DNA from: Pedosphaera sp.
GTDB lineage: Bacteria; Verrucomicrobiota; Verrucomicrobiia; Limisphaerales; SXTU01
DNA length: 8,321 nt
Direction of reading: 5' to 3'
Assembly (NCBI GenBank): GCA_009695395.1
Contig: SIBB01000140.1
Span: 1 to 8,321 of the forward strand
Shown: piece by piece, positions 1-6,123 of the stretch
Layout of the letters: every line of letters starts with the position of its first letter
How positions within the stretch are numbered: position 1 is the first letter of the stretch
The notes under the pieces: model-generated
Database searches by the model: none
The model's input: only the letters and a program-made list of their open reading frames with translations
Told to the model about the DNA's origin: nothing
Position numbers and translations under genes: made by a program

Positions 1-385
1 CATTCCAACCGTCGCCGTTGAAGTCGTGGACGAAGCAGAAGAAGTTGTCCGTCGAGTAGGCGTTGCGGCTGCCGAAGTTGCCCTCGAAGCCGGGGAACTC
101 GACCTCCGCGCCCTTGAGATTCTTGGTCTTGGTCACGCGCGTGGCCGGGTAAATCTCGTGGCGCTTGGTGAAGTCTGGCCCCTCCCACCAATACGGCCCC
201 GAGACGGCGTCAGGCTTCCCGTCCTTGTTCAAGTCGCCGAGCATCGCGCCCTCGGACCAGTAATGCTTGTCGAGCTGCTGCTTCTTGAACGAGTGAAGCG
301 TGGGCTCGGCGGCGCTGGAGCAAACGACAGTGACGGCCAGAGCGGCAAGGGTGGCCAGCGGGGAGACGAGGAGACGCGACTTCAT
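1..385 (-). CDS. Secreted FG-GAP/VCBS repeat protein, N-terminal part only
   Basis: Reading the minus strand from the ATG at 385-383 gives 128 uninterrupted codons to the window edge, so the gene is cut there and its C-terminus is unseen. Residues 1-26 look like a Sec signal peptide: a K/R start, an Ala/Leu/Val core and a likely cleavage after S-A-A (24-26). Residues 47-59 hold a calcium-loop motif, G-D-L-N-K-D-G-K-P-D (50-59), followed by S-G-P-Y-W-W-E-G-P (62-70). A second loop, D-F-N-G-D-G-W (121-127), begins at the edge. From family knowledge, this is the layout of exported beta-propeller FG-GAP/VCBS proteins common in Planctomycetota and Verrucomicrobiota; their ligand or enzymatic role is generally unknown. 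No Shine-Dalgarno is visible before the ATG. The gene is divergent from the DUF2442 gene. Family call is confident; function is not. Confidence 0.85.
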   Translation of the reverse strand, partial: MKSRLLVSPLATLAALAVTVVCSSAAEPTLHSFKKQQLDKHYWSEGAMLGDLNKDGKPDAVSGPYWWEGPDFTKRHEIYPATRVTKTKNLKGAEVEFPGFEGNFGSRNAYSTDNFFCFVHDFNGDGWN

Positions 386-641
386 AGACAATGGTTTGAT
401 TCGGTTAGCAGACGGGAGGTTATGGGCGACGCTTCAGGATTCAACTTGTGAACTTGCGCATTTGATTTGAGATATTTGGCGGCGGGCGAGGACCGCGCCG
501 GTCAATGTCGCTGCGCTGGCAGCTTGGCGGGCCATGGGTTCATGCCGTTGGTTGTCGCAAGCATCAGGGGGTGGGTCAAGGGGATTGGCTGGCAAGGAAC
601 ATGGCGTTGACTCGCCCAAGTCGGGGGCAGAGTCTTTCGCC
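386..641. other. Divergent intergenic region
   Basis: This stretch separates the minus-strand FG-GAP gene from the plus-strand DUF2442 gene and should hold both promoters, but no convincing -35/-10 pair was found. It is more AT-rich around 440-480 than the flanks. It contains a short direct repeat, AACTTG at 443-448 and 451-456, and a perfect inverted repeat GACCG-CGC-CGGTC at 491-503. An open frame crosses 505-645 (see findings). The repeats could be operator-like, but they are short enough to be chance. Confidence 0.4.
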
Positions 642-959
642 GTGACGAGCGCGACAGATAAAGCCGCCCAGGACCGGGTGAAGTCCTTCGAGCCAGTCGT
701 GCCTTTCAGCCTCCGCGTCCGGTTCGCCGACGGGCTGGAACGCATCATCAACTTCGCGCCCATGCTGGCAGGCGAACTCTTCGGCCCGCTGCGTGACCGC
801 GCTGTTTTTTTCCAATCGCGCCTCGACCCCGAAGTCCACACGCTCGTCTGGCCAAACGGCGGGGACTTCGACCGCGCCACCCTCCACGACTGGCCGGAAC
901 ACGAGGCTGCGTTCCGCGCCGCCGCCCTGCGTTGGGAGAGCCAACCCGTCGTAGCCTGA
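642..959 (+). CDS. DUF2442 family protein
   Basis: Small protein of about 105 residues of unknown function. The core matches what I know of DUF2442: P-F-S-L-R-V-R-F-A-D-G near residues 21-31, then I-N-F-A-P-M-L (36-42), F-G-P-L-R-D (47-52), L-D-P-E-V-H-T-L-V-W-P-N-G (61-73) and T-L-H-D-W-P-E (80-86). DUF2442 proteins are often encoded beside DUF4160 proteins in toxin-antitoxin-like pairs, but no DUF4160 gene is visible here. The start is uncertain. The frame stays open to an ATG at 534, but residues from there lack family similarity and use poorer codons. GTG at 642 overlaps the stop of a short ORF (GTGA), and GTG at 678 has AGGA 4 bases upstream. Both give family-like lengths. It ends 7 bases before the DUF58 gene, so the two are probably cotranscribed. 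Confidence 0.8.
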   Translation: MTSATDKAAQDRVKSFEPVVPFSLRVRFADGLERIINFAPMLAGELFGPLRDRAVFFQSRLDPEVHTLVWPNGGDFDRATLHDWPEHEAAFRAAALRWESQPVVA

Positions 960-966
960 AGCTCCC

Positions 967-1875
967 TTGGAAACCAAACCCCATTCCTTCCTCGACGCCG
1001 CCGTGCTCGCCCAGCTCGCGCACCTGCCGCTCGTGTCTCGTTTCGCGATGGAGGGCAGCGTCTCCGGCCACCACAAAAGCCCGCACCGCGGCTCCAGCGT
1101 CGAGTTCGCCGAGTATCGCAGCTACGTGCCGGGCGATGACCTCCGCCGCCTCGACTGGCGTGTGCTGGGCCGCACCGACCGCTATTACATGAAGGAGTTC
1201 GAGGCGGACACGAACCTCCGCTGCTGTCTCATCCTCGATGCTAGCGCCTCGATGGCCTTCGCGGGCAAGTCCGGTGCGAGCAAGTTCGCCTTCGCCCGCC
1301 AGATCGCCGGCACGCTCGCCTACCTTGCCGTCCAGCAGGGCGACGCCGCTGGCCTCTACTGCGTCGGCGAGCAGGCCCCACCTGAACTCCCGCCACGCCG
1401 CAACCCCGCGCACCTCCAGGAAATCCTCAGCACCCTCGAAACCCTCGCCCCGCAGGGCCCCACCACCCTCCTCCAATCGCTGCACGACCTCGCCGAGAAA
1501 ATCCGCCGCCGCGCGCTGGTCATCGTCATCTCCGACTTCTTCTGCGAGCTGGAGCCGCTCCTCGCCTGCCTGCAGCACCTGCGTTTCCAGAAGCACGACC
1601 TCGCCGTGTTCCATCTGCTCGACCGGATGGAGATGGAGTTCAAGTTCGAGCGCCCGCTGCGCTTCGAGGATTTGGAAAGCCCCTTCAGCCTCGTGACCGA
1701 GCCGGCGATGGTGCGCGACGAATACCTCCGCGCCTTCGATGCCCACCGCGCCCGCCTGCGACAGGCCTGCCTGGAATTTAACGCCGACTATCGCGCAGTC
1801 ATCACCGATCAGGAACCCGGCAAGGTGCTCGCGGATTTCCTGAACGAGCGCGCGCAGCAGGTCGGCGCGCACTGA
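967..1875 (+). CDS. DUF58 domain protein with VWA-like fold
   Basis: A 302-residue DUF58 protein of cytoplasmic type, with no signal peptide or membrane segment. The diagnostic DUF58 block is present: V-E-F-A-E-Y-R-x-Y-x-P-G-D-D (G56-D58), then L-R-R-L-D-W-R (59-65) and R-T-D-R-Y-Y-x-K-E-F-E (69-79). A VWA-type metal site is visible: D-A-S-A-S (D91, S93, S95), a candidate Thr at 166/167 and D190 in V-I-S-D-F-F. The start is probably TTG at 967. An in-frame TAG lies at 952-954, and the conserved F-L-D segment begins at residue 8, leaving no ATG or GTG in between. No good Shine-Dalgarno is seen. DUF58 genes usually sit with a MoxR AAA ATPase and membrane VWA genes. Neither is here, so the role (probably complex assembly or maturation) is inferred from family context only. 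Confidence 0.9.
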   Translation: METKPHSFLDAAVLAQLAHLPLVSRFAMEGSVSGHHKSPHRGSSVEFAEYRSYVPGDDLRRLDWRVLGRTDRYYMKEFEADTNLRCCLILDASASMAFAGKSGASKFAFARQIAGTLAYLAVQQGDAAGLYCVGEQAPPELPPRRNPAHLQEILSTLETLAPQGPTTLLQSLHDLAEKIRRRALVIVISDFFCELEPLLACLQHLRFQKHDLAVFHLLDRMEMEFKFERPLRFEDLESPFSLVTEPAMVRDEYLRAFDAHRARLRQACLEFNADYRAVITDQEPGKVLADFLNERAQQVGAH

Positions 1876-2096
1876 CGCGTCGCCATGGAGCGCTTGCCGC
1901 CGCGCTGCGGAGAATGCGCCGTCGCCCTTCCATCATGGCCACCTGCTATGTCCAGGCTAAGCTGCGGGCAACCGGAGGATGCGCAGGAGGATGAACCGCA
2001 GTCACCCGTCCAGGGATTCCCCGCTTGTTTGCCGCCGGTCTGGTCGCTACTTTCCGCGCGAACAATAAATCAACCATCGCTCAACTCGTTTCCTCC
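1876..2096. other. Intergenic region between DUF58 gene and sodC
   Basis: This gap has no recognisable gene. It probably carries the sodC promoter near an AT-richer patch at about 2060-2075, but I could not define -35 and -10 boxes. It contains a direct repeat GGAGGATG at 1974-1981 and 1986-1993. The second copy places GGAGG directly against an ATG (1991) that opens a 25-codon frame ending at TAA 2066-2068. The spacing is too short for a normal ribosome binding site, so I do not call a gene. No terminator hairpin with a T-run follows the DUF58 stop. Confidence 0.35.
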
Positions 2097-2681
2097 ATGA
2101 ACAAACCGCTCTCCCTCGCCACCGGCGTCCTCGCCGCAGCTTGCGCTGTCTTCACCTCCGGCTGCGCCTCCACCGGCGGGGATGACCACTCGAAGCATAA
2201 CCACAACCACGGCTACGACGGCATCAAGCAGCTCGTCGCCGTGGTGCAGCCCACCGGCACGAACAAGTGCGCGGGCGTCGTGCGCTTCACCGAGGTGGAC
2301 GGCATCGTGTATGTCTATGCGGAGATCAGCGGTCTGACGCCCAACCAGAAGCACGCGATGCACGTCCACGAGTTTGGCGACGGCACCTCGGCCGATGGCA
2401 CGAAGGCGGGCGGGCATTACAATCCCGGCCAGAAGCCCCACGGCCTGCCCGGCACGGACGAGCGGCACGCGGGCGACCTCGGCAACCTCCAGGCCGATGC
2501 CGAGGGCAAGGCGGTCTATCGCGGCGAGTTCAAGGACATCTCCATGACGGGCGTCAAGAGCCCCATCGTCGGCCGCGGCGTCATCGTCCACGCCAAGCCG
2601 GACGACGGCGGCCAGCCGGTGGGCAACGCCGGCCCGCGCATCGGCTTCGGCACGATTGGCGTCGCGAACCCGAAGCAGTGA
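2097..2681 (+). CDS. sodC: Cu/Zn superoxide dismutase, lipoprotein
   Basis: Converts superoxide to hydrogen peroxide and oxygen outside the cytoplasm. The start at ATG 2097 gives 194 residues beginning with a lipoprotein signal; T-S-G-C puts the lipidated Cys at 23. An upstream in-frame ATG at 2025 would bury this signal. The family metal ligands are all present: Cu ligands H89, H91, H107 and H165; Zn ligands H107, H115, H124 and D127; and the active-site Arg R181 in G-N-A-G-P-R. The signature H-V-H-E-F-G-D is at 89-95 and the Zn-loop end R-H-A-G-D-L-G-N at 123-130. Two features are odd. Both cysteines of the usual intrasubunit disulfide are absent: the first region reads D-G-T-S-A-D-G-T (95-102) and the second I-G-F-G (182-185). 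A His-rich stretch (H31, H34, H36, H38) also follows the lipobox. The gene looks monocistronic, with a terminator 20 bases downstream. Confidence 0.95.
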   Translation: MNKPLSLATGVLAAACAVFTSGCASTGGDDHSKHNHNHGYDGIKQLVAVVQPTGTNKCAGVVRFTEVDGIVYVYAEISGLTPNQKHAMHVHEFGDGTSADGTKAGGHYNPGQKPHGLPGTDERHAGDLGNLQADAEGKAVYRGEFKDISMTGVKSPIVGRGVIVHAKPDDGGQPVGNAGPRIGFGTIGVANPKQ

Positions 2682-2700
2682 CCCGTTTTTCTCCGTGAGT

Positions 2701-2739
2701 GAAAAGCGGCGGCGCCTTGGCGCTGCCGCTTTTTGTTGT
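2701..2739 (+). terminator. Intrinsic terminator of sodC
   Basis: A 15-base-pair stem runs from 2702-2716 (AAAAGCGGCGGCGCC) to 2719-2733, with a TT loop and one G-T wobble (2711/2724). It merges into a T-run, TTTTTGTTGT, at 2730-2739. The position just after the sodC stop fits a rho-independent terminator on the plus strand. The A-rich 5' arm means it might work partly in reverse, but there is no minus-strand gene to end here. Confidence 0.9.
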
Positions 2740-2751
2740 GCTGAATTCAGC
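2740..2751. repeat. Perfect 12-base palindrome before Tat oxidoreductase gene
   Basis: GCTGAATTCAGC is its own reverse complement. It sits between the sodC terminator and the oxidoreductase start, 29 bases before the ATG at 2781. The position would suit an operator, but no regulator is known and one such palindrome in 8 kb can occur by chance. Confidence 0.4.
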
Positions 2752-2780
2752 GTCCGCTCCTCGCATCGAAAACTCCACAC

Positions 2781-4082
2781 ATGAACTCCTCGCCTGTTCC
2801 CCGTCGTCGTTTCGTTCAAGCCACCGGTGCGCTCGGCGCGATCCTTGCGTTGGGCAAGCCGCCTTCCCTGCTGCCGGCCGAAAGCCCCGGCAATCGCGTC
2901 GTCGTCGGCGTCATGGGCCTCTCGCGCGGCATGGCGCATGTGGCCGGCCACCTCGGCGTCAACAATGTCGAGGTCGCCTACGTGTGCGACGTGGACTCCG
3001 CGCGGCTGGCCAGCGGCTTGAAGACCACCGAGACCAAGCAGCCCAACGCCACCCGCAAGCCGCAGGGCGTCCCCGACTTCCGCCGGATGCTCGACGACAA
3101 AAACGTGGACGCCATCTCCATCGCCGCGCCGAACTTTTGGCACGCCCCCGCGGCCATCATGGCGATGCAGGCCGGCAAGCACGTGTATGTGGAAAAGCCC
3201 GGCAGCCACAACCCTTGGGAAGCCGAGGCCATCGTCGCCGCAGCGGCGAAATACAACCGCAAGTGTCAGATGGGCAACCAGCGACGCAGCTACTCGAATG
3301 TGATGGAAGGCATCCAGAAACTGCGCGAGGGCGTGATTGGCAAAGTTCTTTTCTCCCGCTGCTATTACAACGGCGCCCGCCCCTCCATCAACAAAGGCAC
3401 ACCCGGCGCCCCGCCCGCGACGCTAGACTGGACCCTCTGGCAAGGCCCGACACCCGAACGGCCTTACAAGAGCAACATCCATCCCTACAACTGGCACTGG
3501 CACTGGCATTACGGCGGCGGCGAGATGGCGAACAACGGCATTCACGCACTCGACGTGTCGCGCTGGGGCCTCGGTGTGGATTACCCGAAGAAGGTCACCT
3601 TCCTCGGCGGGCGCTATCACTGGGACGACGATCAGGAAACGCCCGACACCGGCTCGGCGGTCTTTGACTTCGGCCACTGCGGCGCCTCGTGGGACGACAG
3701 TTCCTGCAACCCGCGCGGCGGCGAGAAACTGCCCTTCGTTTCGTTCTACGGCACGAAAGGCTCGATGACCATGAGCGGCGGCAACGACTACACGGTCTTC
3801 GACCCCAAGGGCGTGGAACTGGACAAAAAGTCTGGCGGCCCCGGCGGCGGTGACATCCCGCACTTCACGAATTTCTCCGCCGCCATCCGCGAGAACAAAC
3901 CGCTCAACTCGCCCATCAGCGAGGGCCAGAAAGGCTCCCTCATGTGCCACCTCGCCAACATCGCCTACCGCACCAGCTCCGTCCTGAACCTTGACCCAAA
4001 GAACGGCCATATCATCGGCAACCCCGAGGCGCAGAAACTCTGGAAGCGCGAGTATCGCCCCGGCTGGGAACCGAAGGTCTGA
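2781..4082 (+). CDS. Tat-exported Gfo/Idh/MocA family oxidoreductase
   Basis: A 433-residue NAD(P)-dependent oxidoreductase, probably acting on a sugar or sugar derivative in the periplasm. Residues 1-35 form a Tat signal: P-R-R-R-F-V-Q (twin Arg R8-R9, F11), then a hydrophobic A14-L24 segment. The Rossmann domain starts at V40 with the glycine-rich G-V-M-G-L-S-R-G (43-50) and has an acidic strand end, V-C-D-V-D, near 68-72. The Gfo/Idh/MocA hallmark E-K-P is at 138-140 (K139). A W-H-W-H-W-H run (238-243) leads into G-G-G-E-M-A-N-N-G-I-H (245-255); H255 is the candidate catalytic His. Tat export fits a cofactor loaded before transport, as known for Zymomonas glucose-fructose oxidoreductase. 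Only about 40 bases separate the start from the upstream terminator, so its promoter must be short or overlap that element. The substrate cannot be told. Confidence 0.92.
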   Translation: MNSSPVPRRRFVQATGALGAILALGKPPSLLPAESPGNRVVVGVMGLSRGMAHVAGHLGVNNVEVAYVCDVDSARLASGLKTTETKQPNATRKPQGVPDFRRMLDDKNVDAISIAAPNFWHAPAAIMAMQAGKHVYVEKPGSHNPWEAEAIVAAAAKYNRKCQMGNQRRSYSNVMEGIQKLREGVIGKVLFSRCYYNGARPSINKGTPGAPPATLDWTLWQGPTPERPYKSNIHPYNWHWHWHYGGGEMANNGIHALDVSRWGLGVDYPKKVTFLGGRYHWDDDQETPDTGSAVFDFGHCGASWDDSSCNPRGGEKLPFVSFYGTKGSMTMSGGNDYTVFDPKGVELDKKSGGPGGGDIPHFTNFSAAIRENKPLNSPISEGQKGSLMCHLANIAYRTSSVLNLDPKNGHIIGNPEAQKLWKREYRPGWEPKV

Positions 4083-4091
4083 GCCCCGGGG

Positions 4092-4110
4092 CGGCGACGG
4101 CAAGTCGCCG
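4092..4110. repeat. Hairpin after oxidoreductase gene
   Basis: CGGCGAC (4092-4098) and GTCGCCG (4104-4110) form a perfect 7-base-pair stem with a GGCAA loop, 9 bases after the oxidoreductase stop. On the plus strand it is followed by GCACGGAAAAAA rather than a T-run, so it is not a standard intrinsic terminator. It could be an mRNA 3'-end stabiliser or an intergenic repeat. Confidence 0.5.
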
Positions 4111-4115
4111 GCACG

Positions 4116-4160
4116 GAAAAAAGGAAACCCGGCCGCGGGGGACAGAGAACGCGACCGGGT
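4116..4160 (-). terminator. Intrinsic terminator of the fadJ-acyl-CoA dehydrogenase operon
   Basis: Read on the minus strand, the arms ACCCGGTCGCG (4160-4150) and CGCGGCCGGGT (4137-4127) form an 11-base-pair stem with one G-T wobble and a 12-base loop. TTTCCTTTTTT follows at 4127-4117. This lies about 30 bases past the acyl-CoA dehydrogenase stop, in the convergent gap, as expected for a rho-independent terminator of the minus-strand operon. Confidence 0.8.
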
Positions 4161-4166
4161 GCCGGG

Positions 4167-4182
4167 CTAGCCGCTCGGCTAG
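4167..4182. repeat. Short inverted repeat at the operon end
   Basis: CTAGCCG (4167-4173) and CGGCTAG (4176-4182) are perfect arms separated by CT, 6 bases beyond the acyl-CoA dehydrogenase stop. There is no T-run next to it. It may add a second hairpin to the 3' untranslated region ahead of the real terminator. Confidence 0.4.
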
Positions 4183-4188
4183 GCTCGC

Positions 4189-6123
4189 TCACTTCTTGTG
4201 AGCGACAATTCCTTCCTCCAGCCAGCCGAGCTGACCGGAGAGAACGCCTTGCGCCAGCTTGTAGCCGGCGCGGTCGGCGTTCTGATGCAAGCCGTCGAAG
4301 TGCCGCGCGATGCGCAGGCGGGCTTGCTGACAAAAGCATTCCACGAGCTGGAGCAAGGACTCCTTCTCTTCGAGGCTCTTCGCCTCCTTCAACCTCGCCT
4401 CCGCCCGCGCGCACGTCGCGGTGAGCGCGAATATTTCCGTGCCGATGTCCACGAAGCGGCCGAGCAAGACCTGTTGCTTCTCCAGCTTCGGGCCGTTGAG
4501 CGCCATCGCGTGGAAGAGCGAACGTGCGAGTTTGCGCGCAGTCCGGCGGGCGAACTTGAGGTGCTTCGCAAACACGGGTTGCGCGTCAACCGGGCCGAGC
4601 GACGGCAGCCATTGCTGCGGATACCAGCTTGCGTAGAAGAGTCCGGCTTTCATGGCGGCGGCGGCGCGAACGCCCATTGGCAACTGCGAGTTCAGCACGG
4701 CGCCCGCGACTTTGAGGTGCGGGTCCAGCGCCTCGCGTGCGATGAAGAGGCGCATGATTTCGCTGCTGCCCTCGAAGATGGTGTTGATGCGGCAGTCGCG
4801 CAGGAAGCGCTCGACGGCGATGGGTTCCTCGCCGCGTTCCTTGAGGGACTGCGCGGTCTCGTAGCCGCGCCCGCCACGGATTTGCATCGTGTCGTCCACG
4901 ATTTCCCACGCGCGCTCGCTGCCCCAGAGTTTGCACATCGCGGCTTCGAGGCGGATGTCGGCCTTCTTGTCGTGGTCCACGAGGCTCGCGGTGTAGAGCG
5001 TCATCGCCTCCATCGCGAAGATGTTCGCAGCCATGCGCCCGAGCTTGTCGGCGATGGCGGCGTGCTTGCCGATGGGCGCGCCCCACTGCACGCGCTCGGC
5101 GGACCACTTACGGCTGACTTCCAAGCAACGCTTCGCGAGGCCCATGCAAGCGGCGGGCAGCGTGAGCCGGCCAGTGTTTAACGTGGAGAGCGCGACCTTC
5201 AAGCCCTTGCCCTCGCCGAGGATGATGTTCGCGCGCGGCACCTTCACGTCGGTGAAGCGCACCACGCCGTTGTAGAGCGCACGCAAGCCCAAGAAGCGGC
5301 AGCGGTGCGCGATTTCGATGCCCGGCGTGTCCATGTCCACGATGAACGCCGTGACCTGCTTGCGTTCCTTGCCGTTGACGAGCTTCGGGGGAGTCTGCGC
5401 CATGACGACGAGCACGCCGGCCTTGAGAAGGTTGGTGCACCAGAGCTTCTCGCCGTTGATGACGAAGTGCTGGCCCTCGGCCGTGGGCTCAGCGCGCGTC
5501 TGAAGCGTCGCGGGGTCAGAGCCAACGCCCGGCTCGGTGAGGGCGAAGGCGGAAATCTCGCCCTTCGCGCAGCGCGGCAGCCAGTTCGCCTTCTGCTCGT
5601 CGGTGCCGAAGAGAATCAGCGGCTGCGGCACGCCGATGCTTTGATGCGCGGAGACGAGCGCGGCGAGGTTGCCGCAATAACTGCCGAGCAACACGGCGGC
5701 GCGACAGTAGTTAGTTTGCGACAGCCCAAGCCCGCCGAGCTGCGGCGAAATCTTGATACCGAACGCGCCCATCTTCGCGAGGCCCTTGATGACCTCGTCG
5801 GGAATCTCGCCGGTGCGGTCAATCTCGTCGGGGTCCACGTTGGCGCGGAGGAACGCCTCCAACCGCGCGAGAAAGGCGTCGCCCTGGTCGCGGTCCTCGT
5901 GCGATTGCGCGGGGAACGGCAGCAGGCGGTCCAGCTCGTAGCGGCCCATGAAAAGGTTCGCGGCGAAGCTGCCCTTCTCGGACGCGGCGTCGCGCGCGGA
6001 TTCGGTCATCTCCAGCGCGGCGCGCTGGCCGGCGTTCATCTTCGAGGTGTCGATGACTTGCGCGGTGTCGTCACCGGGGGGCGTGGGGCGTGTTTCCATA
6101 GTGGGAGGTTCGAGGATTTTCAT
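4189..6123 (-). CDS. Acyl-CoA dehydrogenase, long VLCAD/FadE-like form
   Basis: FAD-dependent enzyme for the first step of beta-oxidation, acyl-CoA to trans-2-enoyl-CoA. At 644 residues it exceeds the usual 380-400 of short/medium-chain forms. An N-terminal extension of about 75 residues precedes the helical N-domain. The mid-domain has F-A-L-T-E-P-G-V-G-S-D (193-203). The C-domain includes Q-W-G-A-P-I-G-K, G-G-R-G-Y-E and I-F-E-G-S-S-E-I-M-R, where E451 aligns with the catalytic Glu of VLCAD/MCAD. About 170 further residues follow, rich in helix-formers, like the extension that places mammalian VLCAD and ACAD9 at membranes; membrane association here is inference. About ten extra residues (T-A-Q-S-L-K-E-R-G-E-E) split G-G-R-G-Y-E from P-I-A-V-E-R-F-L-R-D. 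ATG 6123 is chosen over ATG 6099 because an AAGGAG lies 7 bases before it. It overlaps the fadJ stop by ATGA. Confidence 0.95.
   Translation of the reverse strand: MKILEPPTMETRPTPPGDDTAQVIDTSKMNAGQRAALEMTESARDAASEKGSFAANLFMGRYELDRLLPFPAQSHEDRDQGDAFLARLEAFLRANVDPDEIDRTGEIPDEVIKGLAKMGAFGIKISPQLGGLGLSQTNYCRAAVLLGSYCGNLAALVSAHQSIGVPQPLILFGTDEQKANWLPRCAKGEISAFALTEPGVGSDPATLQTRAEPTAEGQHFVINGEKLWCTNLLKAGVLVVMAQTPPKLVNGKERKQVTAFIVDMDTPGIEIAHRCRFLGLRALYNGVVRFTDVKVPRANIILGEGKGLKVALSTLNTGRLTLPAACMGLAKRCLEVSRKWSAERVQWGAPIGKHAAIADKLGRMAANIFAMEAMTLYTASLVDHDKKADIRLEAAMCKLWGSERAWEIVDDTMQIRGGRGYETAQSLKERGEEPIAVERFLRDCRINTIFEGSSEIMRLFIAREALDPHLKVAGAVLNSQLPMGVRAAAAMKAGLFYASWYPQQWLPSLGPVDAQPVFAKHLKFARRTARKLARSLFHAMALNGPKLEKQQVLLGRFVDIGTEIFALTATCARAEARLKEAKSLEEKESLLQLVECFCQQARLRIARHFDGLHQNADRAGYKLAQGVLSGQLGWLEEGIVAHKK

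Noticed and set aside
26..451. Plus-strand open frame (141 codons) opposite the FG-GAP gene
   Set aside because: The minus strand encodes a signal peptide and two calcium-loop motifs in the same bases, which is much stronger evidence.
386..460. Possible promoter for the FG-GAP gene (TTGAAT with TAACCT on the minus strand)
   Set aside because: The -10 match is poor and promoter consensus for this lineage is uncertain, so it is not listed as a feature.
534..641. N-terminal extension of the DUF2442 protein from ATG 534
   Set aside because: The added 36 residues lack family similarity, use weaker codons and have no Shine-Dalgarno at a sensible distance.
434..880. Minus-strand open frame covering the region before and across DUF2442
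   Set aside because: It overlaps the conserved DUF2442 core and has no recognisable motif of its own.
748..1872. Long minus-strand open frame (374 codons) opposite the DUF58 gene
   Set aside because: It mirrors a clear DUF58 gene in GC-rich DNA, has low-complexity Glu/Ala/Val-rich composition and no recognisable domain.
642..1875. DUF2442 plus DUF58 as a toxin-antitoxin or defence system
   Set aside because: There is no DUF4160 partner, toxin fold or other defence gene nearby; adjacency alone does not support it.
1991..2068. A 25-codon ORF directly after GGAGG in the gap before sodC
   Set aside because: There is no spacer between the GGAGG and the ATG, and the peptide has no recognisable feature.
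2070..3209. Minus-strand open frame (379 codons) across sodC, the terminator and the oxidoreductase start
   Set aside because: It spans two well-supported plus-strand genes and an intrinsic terminator, and its His/Arg/Ala-rich product resembles no family.
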